Source of the DNA: Chara braunii
Lineage: Eukaryota; Streptophyta; Charophyceae; Charales; Characeae
Assembly: GCA_003427395.1 (NCBI GenBank)
Contig: BFEA01000547.1
Coordinates: 402,982 to 433,362 of the forward strand
Length of the DNA stretch: 30,381 nucleotides
Reading direction: 5' to 3'
How positions within the stretch are numbered: the stretch's first letter is position 1; each line of letters starts with the position of its first letter. This document shows positions 9,929-19,341 of the stretch, piece after piece. The notes below the pieces were generated by a model. The model did not search any database, was not told where the DNA came from, and saw nothing but the letters and a program-made list of their open reading frames with translations. The position numbers and the translations under genes are program-made.

Positions 9929-10510
9929 TGAGCTCCAAAATTTTTCCCATAATTTTTTCACCAGACCGTCAATGCTTGGTGACTTGTTGTTGTGCATGCT
10001 TTGAACTGCAAACTGCAGCTCCTCCAAAGTGATAGGTTTGTCTAGAGATTCTGCTTGCTCTTGTGAGGATTGTTCTGTTCAGGTACTGTAGCATTCTAGT
10101 CCTTGCTTCTCTAATGCTTGGGGGTGAACGGGGTAGGGGTCTTCGTTTGATAGGGTTCTTCGTAGAAGGTTTTTGCATGTTATACATTCCACTGCTGTCC
10201 GTTATTGTTTCGGGGTGTGTCTGAGAGCGTCTTTAGACCTTCAATTGAGCGGACCCTTGAGTTTTGTATAGAGCGGGGACGATGGCTGGTCAATCAGATT
10301 TGTCTCTGTTATCTTTAAAGTTGTTTCCAAAGCTTGTTTTCTCTGCTTTCTATTGTTTGCTAGTCTCCTTGAGATTTTGGCTACCGTTTGTACGAGAGAG
10401 AGGTAGCTTTCTTGGAACCACTCCCACCTATACGCATTGGGTGAATACCCTCCCTTCAGATTGCACCAACATTCCTGGACGCCCATTTGGAAAATTTGGC
10501 TGAACACCCT
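9924..10510 (-). pseudogene. LINE reverse transcriptase fragment B and linker
   Basis: Read leftward, the RT start is clear at about 10045-9929: LDKPITLEELQFAVQSM, then HNNKSPSIDGL, the non-LTR RT motif (usual form NKSPGxDGL), and KLWEKFWSS. Upstream (10241-10507) is a basic helical linker with WFQESYLSLVQTVAKISRRL, typical of the segment between endonuclease and RT in L1-like ORF2. Stops and shifts interrupt it. The RT continues in fragment A (505-675) beyond Element 1. Its upstream side is cut by a poly-A-tailed retroposon. Confidence 0.75.
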
Positions 10511-10529
10511 TGGGGGTATTTTCCAACAT

Positions 10530-11157
10530 GGAGAAGGTTGGAAGAGGGGTTGGGGGACCGTTGTTCTGCAGGAACAGGCTTTTGGTGGGAACTGTTTGTT
10601 CTTTAGGGAGCGGTGGTCTGTTAGGGGGCTTGTCCTGAGTTGGGGTCACTGAGGAGAAGGGGGCTCCTCTCGACGGGGGCAGCTCAAGGACAGGAGGGCG
10701 AGGGATTTTGGGAAGATCGAGGGCAATGCTAATTCTCTTCACAGCGGAGAGGTGCTGTCTTCTCCTTTCCCCTCTGTGTTGGGGAGAGAACAGGAGGGTA
10801 GTTCTAAAGTTTTTCTTCTACTCCTTTCAGAAATCGTCAGAAGCCGTTGGGGGGTCTCTGAGTTGTTTTTCTGAAATTTTGTCCATTTCTGAAGTTTTCT
10901 ACAGTAATTTTCTGAGTAGATCAATACTTCTTAGCCAAAAAAAATAAAAGTAGCTCCAATTTCTTTGAGTCAAAGCCGGGTAATGGCCCCGGTATCTCAA
11001 TTTTCAAAATTCCATTCTTAGGCTAATTGGATTTTCTAGTAGGGACACTGGGCCCGGTTCCCAGTTTGTGCCAATTTGTGAGAAAATGGTTGTATCTATG
11101 GGACACTGGACCCGGTTTCCAGCAGGTGCTGCTCCCCACCAATAGATGGAGCTTGTA

Positions 11158-11190
<33 letters not shown>
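10530..11190 (+). mobile_element. Poly-A-tailed retroposon, copy 1
   Basis: A plus-strand repeat ending in 32 As (11159-11190). Its last ~240 bases (from about 10948) match 16518-16689: both have GTAGCTC[C/T]AAT, AAAGCCGG, ATGGCCCCGGTA, a CTGGGCCCGGTTCCCAG hairpin, GTGCTGCTCCCCAC and AATAGAT..GGAGCTT before the A tail. About 10600-10700 also aligns with 15055-15165, so the element extends further upstream. The hairpin block is present twice in this copy (near 11042-11065 and 11099-11122). It sits inside the LINE between endonuclease and linker. No target duplication was found and the 5' end is uncertain. It may be a 3' LINE tail or a SINE. Confidence 0.55.
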
Positions 11191-11192
<2 letters not shown>

Positions 11193-11965
11193 TTCGAGTA
11201 TATGAAAGCTTGAGCTCTTAAAGGATGGGTTCAGTAGGTTTGTGGTTTAAGCCAGGGTGCGATGCAAGCGGCGAAATTTCCTCACGTTTGGCTGTTCCCA
11301 TTAGTGTCTCCGATAGTAGGAAGTAATCGATGAATGAGAAGATCGTGTGGTGGGCATGATTCGCGTTAACCAACATTACCCCAGTGTGAAGAGTACGGTA
11401 TGGTTCCACCAAGTTATGGTCCATCATCAACTTTTGAAGAGGTACCGCCTCTTGTGTGGGTAGAGTGGCTGAAGATCTGGATATCCTGTCCATAGAGGGG
11501 TCTAGACTCTAGAGTAGCATTCCAGTCACCTGCTAGAATGGGGGGTGATTAATTGTCCGATGTTGGTTACAAAGGTCATTCTTTCTGATGGGTTGTCTGG
11601 TGCATAAACATTGATTATTCAGAATTCTTCCTCTTTCCATGAGGCACCACCTTCCCCTTTCCATATCTGCCTCTGTACCCAAGACAAAGCCTGCAGTGTA
11701 AAAACGAGATGACCTGAGAATGAGGATTGCCGTACCTTCCATACTTGTTGCTTTATCTGAAGACCATACTTTGTCCCTTACTCCTCCCGGTTTCCTTACT
11801 AGTAATTCTCCAATTCTATTGTGTTCTGCTGAACACATCTCGTAGCAATATGATGTCTGCTGGTTTATTTGTGTGTATGTTGTTAACCCTTTGATTATGT
11901 CATGCAACTTTTCTTCCTTGTCAAGTATATTGCCTAACCCATTAATGTTCCAGCTTCTATGATTT
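11191..11965 (-). pseudogene. LINE (L1-like) endonuclease domain, decayed
   Basis: AP-endonuclease-like N-terminus of a LINE ORF2. Near 11930-11960 the minus strand reads SWNINGLGN, the N-x-NG start motif. Near 11840-11870 it reads NKPADIILLRD, where the family has a catalytic Glu (LQE), so the Glu is replaced by Asp. INVYAPDNPSERM follows near 11585-11625, and SFIDYFLLSE near 11310-11340 matches the SRIDYFL end of the domain. These lie in several frames with stops, so the copy is dead. It belongs with fragments A and B by order and strand. Confidence 0.72.
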
Positions 11966-11966
11966 T

Positions 11967-12017
11967 GAAAAAAACAAAAAACAAAAAAACATTCGGGAAG
12001 TTAACAGTGGGGCCATG
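11967..12017. repeat. Left arm of a foldback (inverted) repeat
   Basis: A-rich stretch (11967-11988) plus 11989-12017, which is inverted at 13333-13360 with a single one-base length difference. The A-rich part faces a T-rich part (13361-13378) on the other side. It abuts the start of the LINE endonuclease. Confidence 0.8.
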
Positions 12018-12904
12018 CTTCTGTAATGACCCGCCAAAACACAGACTGAGAACACTGCTGATATCTGGGATTTGCCGCTGGAATGAATGCCTTGCTGAGC
12101 CGCATTCTGCTGTGATTCCCATGTCTGTGTGTGTGCGTGCCTGCTGGTTTCCATGCCTGTGTGTGTGTGACCCGCAAGGGTACTTGTTGGTTGAAAGGCC
12201 CCGCAGGGCCGGTACTTACCTGTGGCCGTGACTTTGAGGGTTGCAGGGGGAAAACACTCGAGTAGTGGGGGGTAGGCCCACGGCACTTAGAGCAGAGGGG
12301 AAAAACACTCGAGTAGCAGGTAGGCCGGTACCACTGAAGTAGTGGTAGAAGTGTCGGGTACTGGAGGCCGAGCAGAAGAAGACAAAAAGTTGGGGTCTAG
12401 GGCCTGTCCGGAGCGGTATGCTAGAGGTAGGCCGGAACCAGTCCAAGTAGCCCAGGTCTAGGGCCTGTCTGGAGGATAGCAGAGCCTGCAATGATGTTTC
12501 CCTCCGAAAGGGAGGAGGTACCGGTTGCTGGGAGGCCGCTCGGCCTAGGAAGTCACCGCCCAAGAGGCCAGTAGGCCGCTATATCTTCCGGAGGAGCTAC
12601 TTGCTCCTCCTCATTTGCGGTATGCAAGGATTGGCGACGTGCTGCTGGAGCACAGCGCTGGACTGGTACAGCGCTGCCTGGAGGTGAAGGGCAGCTGGCG
12701 CTCAGCCTGGCTATGGTGAGCAGCCCAGCCTGAGGAGGAGGAAGAAGGGGGCGAAGGAGGAACGTGGCGAGGCACCTACCTGGCTATGGTCGACACCCTC
12801 TTCATCACCTTGTTGGGCGCTGCATCTGGAAGGCCCCAGTTGGGGTAGTGCCGCACCAAGGAAGCTCGAGGCAGAGTCTGGCATGGCGGATCAGTCAGCA
12901 GTGG

Positions 12905-12986
12905 CATAGCTGCTTTGGGTTGTCCTTTGGACAGGAGTGCAGCGCCATAGCTGCTTTGGGTTGTCCTCTGGACAGGAGGGCAGGGC
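12905..12986. repeat. 41-bp tandem repeat, two units
   Basis: CATAGCTGCTTTGGGTTGTC starts at 12905 and again at 12946. The two units differ at only a few bases. Confidence 0.9.
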
Positions 12987-13171
12987 CCGCAGTAGTCCGC
13001 CATAGCCTAGGCATGTGAGAGGAGGAAGGAGGAGGGAATCCATAGCTATGGTGGACTTGTTGTTGTTGCTGAGTCAGCAGTAAGAGGGAACTTCGTCCAG
13101 AAGGCGAAGTGAAGGAGGAGGAGGAAGGTGGAGAGAGAAGGGGGAATTGTCATTGGTCTTGCTGGTGTACG

Positions 13172-13211
13172 TCTTCTTCTTCTTCTTCTTCTTCTTCTTC
13201 TTCTTCTTCTT
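13172..13211. repeat. (CTT)n microsatellite
   Basis: About 13 CTT/TTC trinucleotides. The poly-Lys and poly-Ser open frames across it are artefacts. Confidence 0.92.
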
Positions 13212-13332
13212 TCTCTCTCCTCTTGTCTCTATCTCTTTGCAAGTGCTTTCATTTCTTTCGCAATTGGGTGGCATTGTCTTTCATTGTGCATTTGCACTTT
13301 GGGAATGACCAGGATCGTAACACTTCTTATAA

Positions 13333-13378
13333 CATGGCCCCACTGTTAACTTCCCGATGTTTTTTATTATTTTTTTTC
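13333..13378. repeat. Right arm of the foldback repeat
   Basis: Inverse complement of 11989-12017 (28 bases, one indel), followed by a T-rich run that mirrors the A-rich run of the left arm. Without the inserted 12022-13322 segment the two arms would be about ten bases apart. Confidence 0.8.
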
Positions 13379-13472
13379 AGTGCCTGAATTTCGAGTGGTG
13401 TAAGGTTTCAAAAAGAGCAGGGCACCTGTTTGACGATGCCAGCACTTGAACCTGGGCTTTACAACGGACAGT

Positions 13473-13506
13473 GGCGGCGGAGCGCTCCCGGGAGCGCTCC
13501 GCCGCC
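13473..13506. repeat. Perfect 34-bp palindrome
   Basis: Fully self-complementary GC-rich sequence centred between 13489 and 13490 (centre CCCGGG, flanked by AGCGCT blocks and GGCGGC/GCCGCC ends). The symmetry stops exactly at 13472/13507. Confidence 0.95.
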
Positions 13507-14474
13507 CGGCGTTTGGACGCGACAGCAGGCCTCGCGGAGAGGGCAGGAACGAGGAGCGGTGGCAGCGCTGCGATGGCAAGATTGACGCGAGGAGGAGGTG
13601 GGAGAGGGATCATGGGGTTATGGAGGAGCGTGTCTGGACGTCGTTGGGTAGCGCATCTCACACTAAGGTCTTGGTGGAGAGGAGGAGCACTGTGGGAGGG
13701 AGAAAGGGGAGGTAAGGTAGGGTTTCACGGGTTGGAGGGAGAGGGCTACTAGGAAGAAGGGGAGGAGGAATGAGGGAGTAAAGTCTCCTACAGGTGGTGA
13801 TTTCCGCAACGAGGACACCCCCTCAACTCTTCGGGCTACCTGCGAGGGGCGGCTGGCGGGCCCAGCGGCTTAGTCTCACGACGTGGTTTGGTATGTTGTG
13901 ACGGCAACCCTAGTTGTGGTCCTACTATCATCATCGTTCGGTCTATTTGGTTGGTTGAATGGTTGTCAATCACAGGCGGCGGAGTTGCTTGAGAAGCCGA
14001 TGAAGCGAGGAGGTGAGGTTTGGAGAGAGGGGGGGTGCATTTAGGGATGTTAAGGGTAAGTTGTTTTTCCTCTTCAGTTTGACCTTGATGGAATCTTTAC
14101 GACGAGATTCTTAGATAGTGTTTGTCGGTCTCGATATCTGTTTCCTGATATGTTACGCACCTACAACTATTATTCCTGATTTTGTAGTTCTTAATTTTTT
14201 TCTGGATATGGAATTCTTGATTTTGCATTGCTTGTTTGATCCTTCTATGTCGATTCATCCACTGATGACGATCCAATAATGGTGCCATCGGTTTATCCTT
14301 TTTACGTTGTAATCCTAATTATTCATATGATAATTTTTTCTGATTAGCATTTTCCTGATTTACGGTTTGAGCGTTTTTCTGAACCCTATGTTATGGAAAA
14401 CAGAGTCGAAAGTCCGGATGGACATCAAAATCGTTTCTCTATTGCGTTTTTCCTATTTGGATTTCTAAAGGCAT

Positions 14475-14656
14475 TCAACCTATATTCGATCTAAGCGATT
14501 TTCTTTTTCCCAATCTTTGTATCTCGATGGATTTTTCTAATTTCAATGGTAATTAGTTTTTACTCAACCTATATTCGATCTGAGCGATTTTCTTTTTCCC
14601 GATCTCATTTGTATCTCGATGGATTTTTCTGATTTCAATGGTAATTAGTTTTTACT
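14475..14656. repeat. 89-bp tandem duplication
   Basis: Unit 1 at 14475-14563 and unit 2 at 14564-14656 both begin TCAACCTATATTCGATCT and end GGTAATTAGTTTTTAC. They differ by a few A/G changes and a short insertion near CCCGATCTCATTTG. Confidence 0.92.
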
Positions 14657-16517
14657 CAGTATTTAGTCATGGTGCCTTTTTCTGGTTTTGTCGACATCTT
14701 TTAATCTGCTTTGGGGGTATGGAAACTTGAGGCTCAACGTGATCTTTGTTGGGTTTGGGCTCATAAATATTGATCGGGGTTATTTCCTCAGGTTTGGAGC
14801 TTCTCCCTGCGAGGGCTACACAAGGTGGGAGGTGTCCTCCTTGAGAGGGTGGGGGCGGTATTGTGGGATTGTCCTTTTTTTGGGCCGTGCTGATTTTCGG
14901 GTCGGATCAGCATGGCGGTTGGGGAGAGGGGACAAGGGGTGCTGAATATAGCAAGTTGAGAGGAGAGAGGGCTGTTTGACTGGGAGGGGGTGAGACAGGA
15001 GGAAAGGGGGAATTCCAGCTCTGCGGGTGCATACCTAAGGGGGAATTGTATGTTGCTGAGGGAGCGGGAATGGCCGTTTAGGGGGCTGTTTTGAACTAGG
15101 GACGGTGTGGTGAGGGGGCACCTTCCGGCGGAGGCGGTGTAAGGACAGAGGGATGTTTTTGAGGGAGGAGTAATCGCCGTTTTTTATTGAGAGTCCTTTA
15201 TGAATAGTTGAGCCTCGAATGGACACCGGAGCCACCACAGGACGAAGGGGTATTTTTCCTTCCCTTCCTCTCGTTTCATGGAAGCAGAAGGGGTTTCTCT
15301 GTCTTGGTCTGAGTCAAAATTCATTAAAGGAGGGCACAGGGGGGTTAGAACTGTAGGATGGAATCTAGTCAAGAGGCCTTTAATAAAGGAATGGTTGTTA
15401 GGCAAGTAGGTCAGAAGAACGAGGCTGGGACGACATAGCTTGGTGCTGGAGCTTTGGCTCTGTGACCTGGGGGGGAGCTTGAGGCTTGTGGAGTTATGCC
15501 GAGGGTGGAAGGCATAACCAGATCATTCGACGAAGCGGGCGCCGGGGTATTAACCCTGTAACCTGTTTAGGGGCTTGCCGTTAAGGGTAGTGTCGAGGGA
15601 GGAAGGCACTTCCTGTCCGGCAGAACTAGGTTGGTCAGTACTGGGGAAGGTTGCGGTGCCCTGTTACCCTAGCATGAAGGGGTTATGAGATCAAGTGAGT
15701 TCTGGTACGAAGACTGAAAGCCTGGACAGACTTTCCGTCTGTTGAGGGGGGGATTCTGGATTGTAGGCTGTTTTCAGTTTTGACTCCACGTTCATATAGT
15801 TTTCCATGCCGTCCTAAAATTTCTTTTGTTCTTAGTTTGGGGGTAAAAAATGTTTCAGGACTCTGGGGACTTCTAGCATCCTCTTTTAGGTGTCTTCGAT
15901 GCTGTTGCACTCGGTGATCTGCGGCTGTTCGATGCCAGAACGACGCTGGCCGGTGCTGGGGTGTTGCCCTGTAACCTGCTGATGCAGGGGCGTGAGGCCT
16001 GGTAGAGAGATATGGGGATGCTTTGGGGTGGGCATTCCACGGGACAACCAATGATTGCTGCTGGGACGATGCTGGTCGGAGCTGGGGTGAGTTGCGTTGC
16101 CCTGTAACTCAGCAAGATGTGGGGGTGTGAGACCTGGAAGAGCTCGGCAGGGAGTGAGACAGTGTTGGAGAGCTTTGGAAGGGTTTGCTAGTGATTTCCA
16201 GGGTTTGGAGCATCCTTGATCTACGCAGCGTTTCTTAGGAGGACGATGCTTCTCGAATTACAGCAAGTGTTTTCAGATGATTTGCATATGTCCTGTTTTT
16301 TTTCTCAATGAGGTGAGTGGGTGAAGTAGATGGTCGGATACCAAGCGTCCTACTAGTGAGGGGGCTAGCTCGTAGGACGGAAATAGGGTACAGCAACAGC
16401 GGAGATGGTGGCTCTGCTGCAGTAAGACTTGCCGGAGTGTGGTGAAGAGGACTGATGGGGGGGGTTGAGTCTTTTTCTGATTCTTGCTCAATCTTGAAGA
16501 CTGATGTAGTAATTGCC

Positions 16518-16689
16518 AAGTAGCTCTAATTCTTTTTAGCCAAAGCCGGATGGCCCCGGTACCTCAAATGCTCAAATTTCTATGTAAATTTCCATATGGG
16601 ACGCTGGGCCCGGTTCCCAGCACGTGCTGCTCCCCACAAATAGATTGGAGCTTTGTTCCCAGTTAAAAGAAAAAAAAAAAAAAAAAAAA
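16518..16689 (+). mobile_element. Poly-A-tailed retroposon, copy 2 (3' end)
   Basis: Shares GTAGCTCTAAT, AAAGCCGG, ATGGCCCCGGTACCTCAA, CTGGGCCCGGTTCCCAG, GTGCTGCTCCCCAC and ATTGGAGCTTTG with the 3' end of copy 1, then runs into an A tail (16671-16689). It has one hairpin block where copy 1 has two. The element probably extends upstream at least to 15055, where it again aligns with copy 1. Alternatives are a SINE family or the 3' end of a LINE; no protein domain is recognised to decide. Confidence 0.6.
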
Positions 16690-18091
16690 GAGGATGCCAG
16701 CACTTGTCTGTTTTCGGCAACTTTCTCACTCTGTACAAATAAGGAAGTCGATTCATCATAGGGTTCACTGCGGAGAAACTGAGAGGACAACAGCAGCGGA
16801 TGGTGTACAAAGCACCATAAAATGCCTCTGCGAGCTAGGGTGCTAGACACACTAAGGAAACGTCATCTGGCATTTTGCCGATCTTATGTTATGGTTGTCT
16901 TGGATTGGTGAAGAGCAGTAGCTGTGGTGACTGTGTAGGCATATCATGTTGCTTTGAAATCAATGCTGATATTTTCTTTTGTTCACAGGGTGACCGCACA
17001 GGAGCACTAAGAGCGATCTTGGCAGAGGATATGCCCCACTGGAAGTCTAGACCGCAACAGGGAAGACCGTTTTAAAAGCAATGAAGAGCAAAGGAGATAC
17101 ATATGTCCCCCTGGTGCTTGATGAGAACTTGAGTGACGTTTCCTGGCTCACAGATGTGTGTATGGAAAATAATGAAGTTTTATGTTTGGTCACCAACTGT
17201 GGATAAGAGGGGCAACGCCCTGATGTCCTTTTCTTTTCTGTTGGGGGAAAAACCACTTGCATACTGGACTGTTTCACAAATGGGATCGATTGATTCGGTA
17301 CAATTACTACAGAGCACCACTGGCACCACATCGGGCATAGAGAAATCCAGCAAAGCAAGATATCAACCATGGAGAGCACATGCGCCAAAACACACCCAAG
17401 TGAGGCTTCCAGTTAGGTCGTGGATAGAGTTGTCAGGTCCTTCGACAGAAAGAAGTGTGCATCACTGATCACTGTGGGTCGACCTGGAAAGTGTAAGGGA
17501 AAAGTTACGAATCCCCCCCACACCAAGAACTTTCTATTCATTTGTCCCCAAACAGTCCGGCAGGCCCCACAAATCACTTTTTGTGTGATTTTTGCACCCT
17601 GGCTGAGCTGGTAACGCCCGCTGTACAAAAATGGCAGGGAAGTGTTTTGCAGCGGTGGGACCAAGTGAAGACAAAGGTTTTGTCGCGGGAGGGGGGCTTA
17701 TAACTTTTCCCAAAGTATTACTGCCTTCGTTGCTCGATGCGGGGGTTCACACGCTCATAATACGACACTTCATGACACACTATATCCAAACAGAGGTATT
17801 AAGGATCGACCGCAAGACCAGTCCACAAATTCCGCTGGGACAACCACCAAGTGCTACTGTCGTGAGCACTACCTCAGATATCCTTGTCCTAGGATCCACT
17901 CCATCACCCGGAAAAAGGGAAAAAAAAAAAGAAAGGATGCACTCATCAAGATCACAGAAGAGACATCAGTCCTGAGGGAGAGGCAAGGGGGGGCATTGAG
18001 CTGTTTGCTTCTCAAGGAACACACTAGAGATACTTAGCGCTGAACTCAACACCACCTTCGCATGATGGTATGTGAATCACGATCTCGGATG
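16690..18091 (+). other. Unassigned stretch with weak coding relics
   Basis: No recognised family. A plus-strand relic is suggested around 16990-17205. A TTTTCTTTTGTTCACAG segment resembles an intron acceptor; the frame after it begins GDRTGALRAILAEDMPHWK. After a one-base shift comes KAMKSKGDTYVPLVLDENL up to a TAA near 17206. A further plus-strand open frame at 17631-17975 (114 residues) has no recognisable motif. These could be exons of a decayed transposon or gene. The open frames are short and uninterpretable, so I assign no function. Confidence 0.2.
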
Positions 18092-18235
18092 TACATCTCC
18101 ATCTCACCGTCCGTACAACTGTTGCTCTTGAGGTGGCGTTAAACCACCAAGTCCTCACAAGCCCACATGTCCACCCCACCATTTGTACAAGTGTTGCTCT
18201 CGAGGTGGTGTTAAACCACCAAGTCCTCACAAGCC
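18092..18235. repeat. 72-bp tandem repeat with internal hairpin
   Basis: Two units, 18092-18163 and 18164-18235, both ending TTAAACCACCAAGTCCTCACAAGCC-like sequence and sharing GTACAA and GTTGCTCT. Each unit contains GGTGG...CCACC, able to form a short stem with a seven-base loop (CGTTAAA or TGTTAAA). Confidence 0.88.
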
Positions 18236-18477
18236 TAAGTTGACGAAGCTAGCCCCAAGGCTCACAAACCTGCGACTGTGCCTTTTCAAAGTGGCCTGCC
18301 TTGTTTACCACCGGCCCCGGCCTGAATAAAAAAGCTCTTGCCTCGTAAACCGGTGAGAGCCCTACTTGGCTTCAGTGAACTGGCAGTTTAAACCGCTAGT
18401 ACATGCCCCCAGCCTTGTTGACAATTGTTTGTCACCTACTCCGAAAAAGTTGGAGCCAGCGCTTCCTCAATAGCACT

Positions 18478-18640
18478 AGCGGTTAATGGAAGGCCCAAAA
18501 TTTGGAGTTTTTCACCGCATCACTACAAGCAATGTTGTCGAAAACTTTTGTGAACAAACTATGCAGGGTCATAATACAAACATAAAAAAAACGCACAGGC
18601 AAAAAGAAAGCGAATAATTTTGGGCCTTCCATTAACCGCT
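18478..18640. mobile_element. MITE-like element with 25-bp perfect inverted repeats
   Basis: 18478-18502 (AGCGGTTAATGGAAGG...) is the exact inverse complement of 18616-18640, with a 113-bp AT-rich loop that codes for nothing. Total 163 bp, the size of a miniature inverted-repeat element. No convincing target duplication is seen at the outer edges, so the superfamily is undetermined. The flanks 18236-18477 and 18641-18819 hold nothing recognisable. Confidence 0.55.
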
Positions 18641-18996
18641 TCTCCTCACTATGAGGCCGGTGTCGCCTTTCGCCCTACTAGAGTAGGGGCCATGTATGTC
18701 ATGTACTAGTGGTTTAAGACGAGGAGTCGAGGACAACAAAGATACTTCAACACACTACATATCTCATATCAGGTAGGACACAGTTTCATAAAAATCAAGA
18801 CACGTGGTTGTGACGCGCAAACCTCACGCCCTGTGCTGTCTTTCGTTCGGAGTGCTAGGTGTGCGGAAAGAGGCCCAGAAAAACAGCAAGATGGGGTGTG
18901 CCAAGGATTTTTGGAAATTGAGTGTGGGGACACAGACGGAACTGAAATCCCCCGTGTTGGTCCGATGAAGTAAGTCGGTTGCTTTCGCGCGTCGTG

Positions 18997-19341
18997 NNNN
19001 NNNNNNNNNNNNNNNNNNNNNNNNNNNNNNNNNNNNNNNNNNNNNNNNNNNNNNNNNNNNNNNNNNNNNNNNNNNNNNNNNNNNNNNNNNNNNNNNNNNN
19101 NNNNNNNNNNNNNNNNNNNNNNNNNNNNNNNNNNNNNNNNNNNNNNNNNNNNNNNNNNNNNNNNNNNNNNNNNNNNNNNNNNNNNNNNNNNNNNNNNNNN
19201 NNNNNNNNNNNNNNNNNNNNNNNNNNNNNNNNNNNNNNNNNNNNNNNNNNNNNNNNNNNNNNNNNNNNNNNNNNNNNNNNNNNNNNNNNNNNNNNNNNNN
19301 NNNNNNNNNNNNNNNNNNNNNNNNNNNNNNNNNNNNNNNNN
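18997..19341. other. Assembly gap (345 N)
   Basis: Run of N inside the Element 2 left LTR. Part of the missing sequence should resemble 30331-30381, the only neighbouring LTR sequence visible in the other copy. Confidence 0.98.

Larger units (their letters stand above)
12022..13322. mobile_element. Candidate solo LTR inside the foldback loop
   Basis: The segment opens TGTAATGACCC and closes GGATCGTAACA, typical TG...CA ends that are also mutually inverted, as in many gypsy LTRs. CTTC flanks it on both sides (12018-12021 and 13323-13326), a possible 4-bp target duplication. It is 1301 bp and has no long coding frame. It contains a 41-bp tandem repeat (12905-12986), a duplicated CACTCGAGTAG block (near 12254 and 12306) and a (CTT)n tract. 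No second copy is in the window, so the LTR call rests on its ends and flanks. Orientation is undetermined. Confidence 0.45.
13379..16517. other. Intergenic stretch with repeats, no recognised gene
   Basis: I find no recognisable protein domain in these 3.1 kb. It starts with a GC-rich part containing a perfect 34-bp palindrome (13473-13506). An AT-richer part (about 14050-14700) follows with an 89-bp tandem duplication, then a G-rich plus strand (about 14800-16500). About 15055-15165 aligns with 10600-10700 and belongs to the same retroposon family. About 15420-16200 holds degenerate repeats with GGTGCTGG and TTGCCCTGTAAC motifs at roughly 124-bp spacing (clearest at 15938-16007 and 16062-16142). 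Much of this could be the body of the retroposon whose A tail ends at 16689. Confidence 0.4.

Noticed and set aside
13074-13387. Open frames with poly-Lys or poly-Ser/Leu runs
   Set aside because: Created by the (CTT)n repeat; no protein family.
13437-16708. Shared GATGCCAGCACTTG near 13437 and 16694
   Set aside because: A single 14-base match is expected about once by chance in 30 kb and the flanks do not align.
17598-17612. TGGCTGAGCTGG, a match to a tRNA/SINE A box
   Set aside because: No B box (GGTTCGANNCC) or cloverleaf follows within the expected distance.
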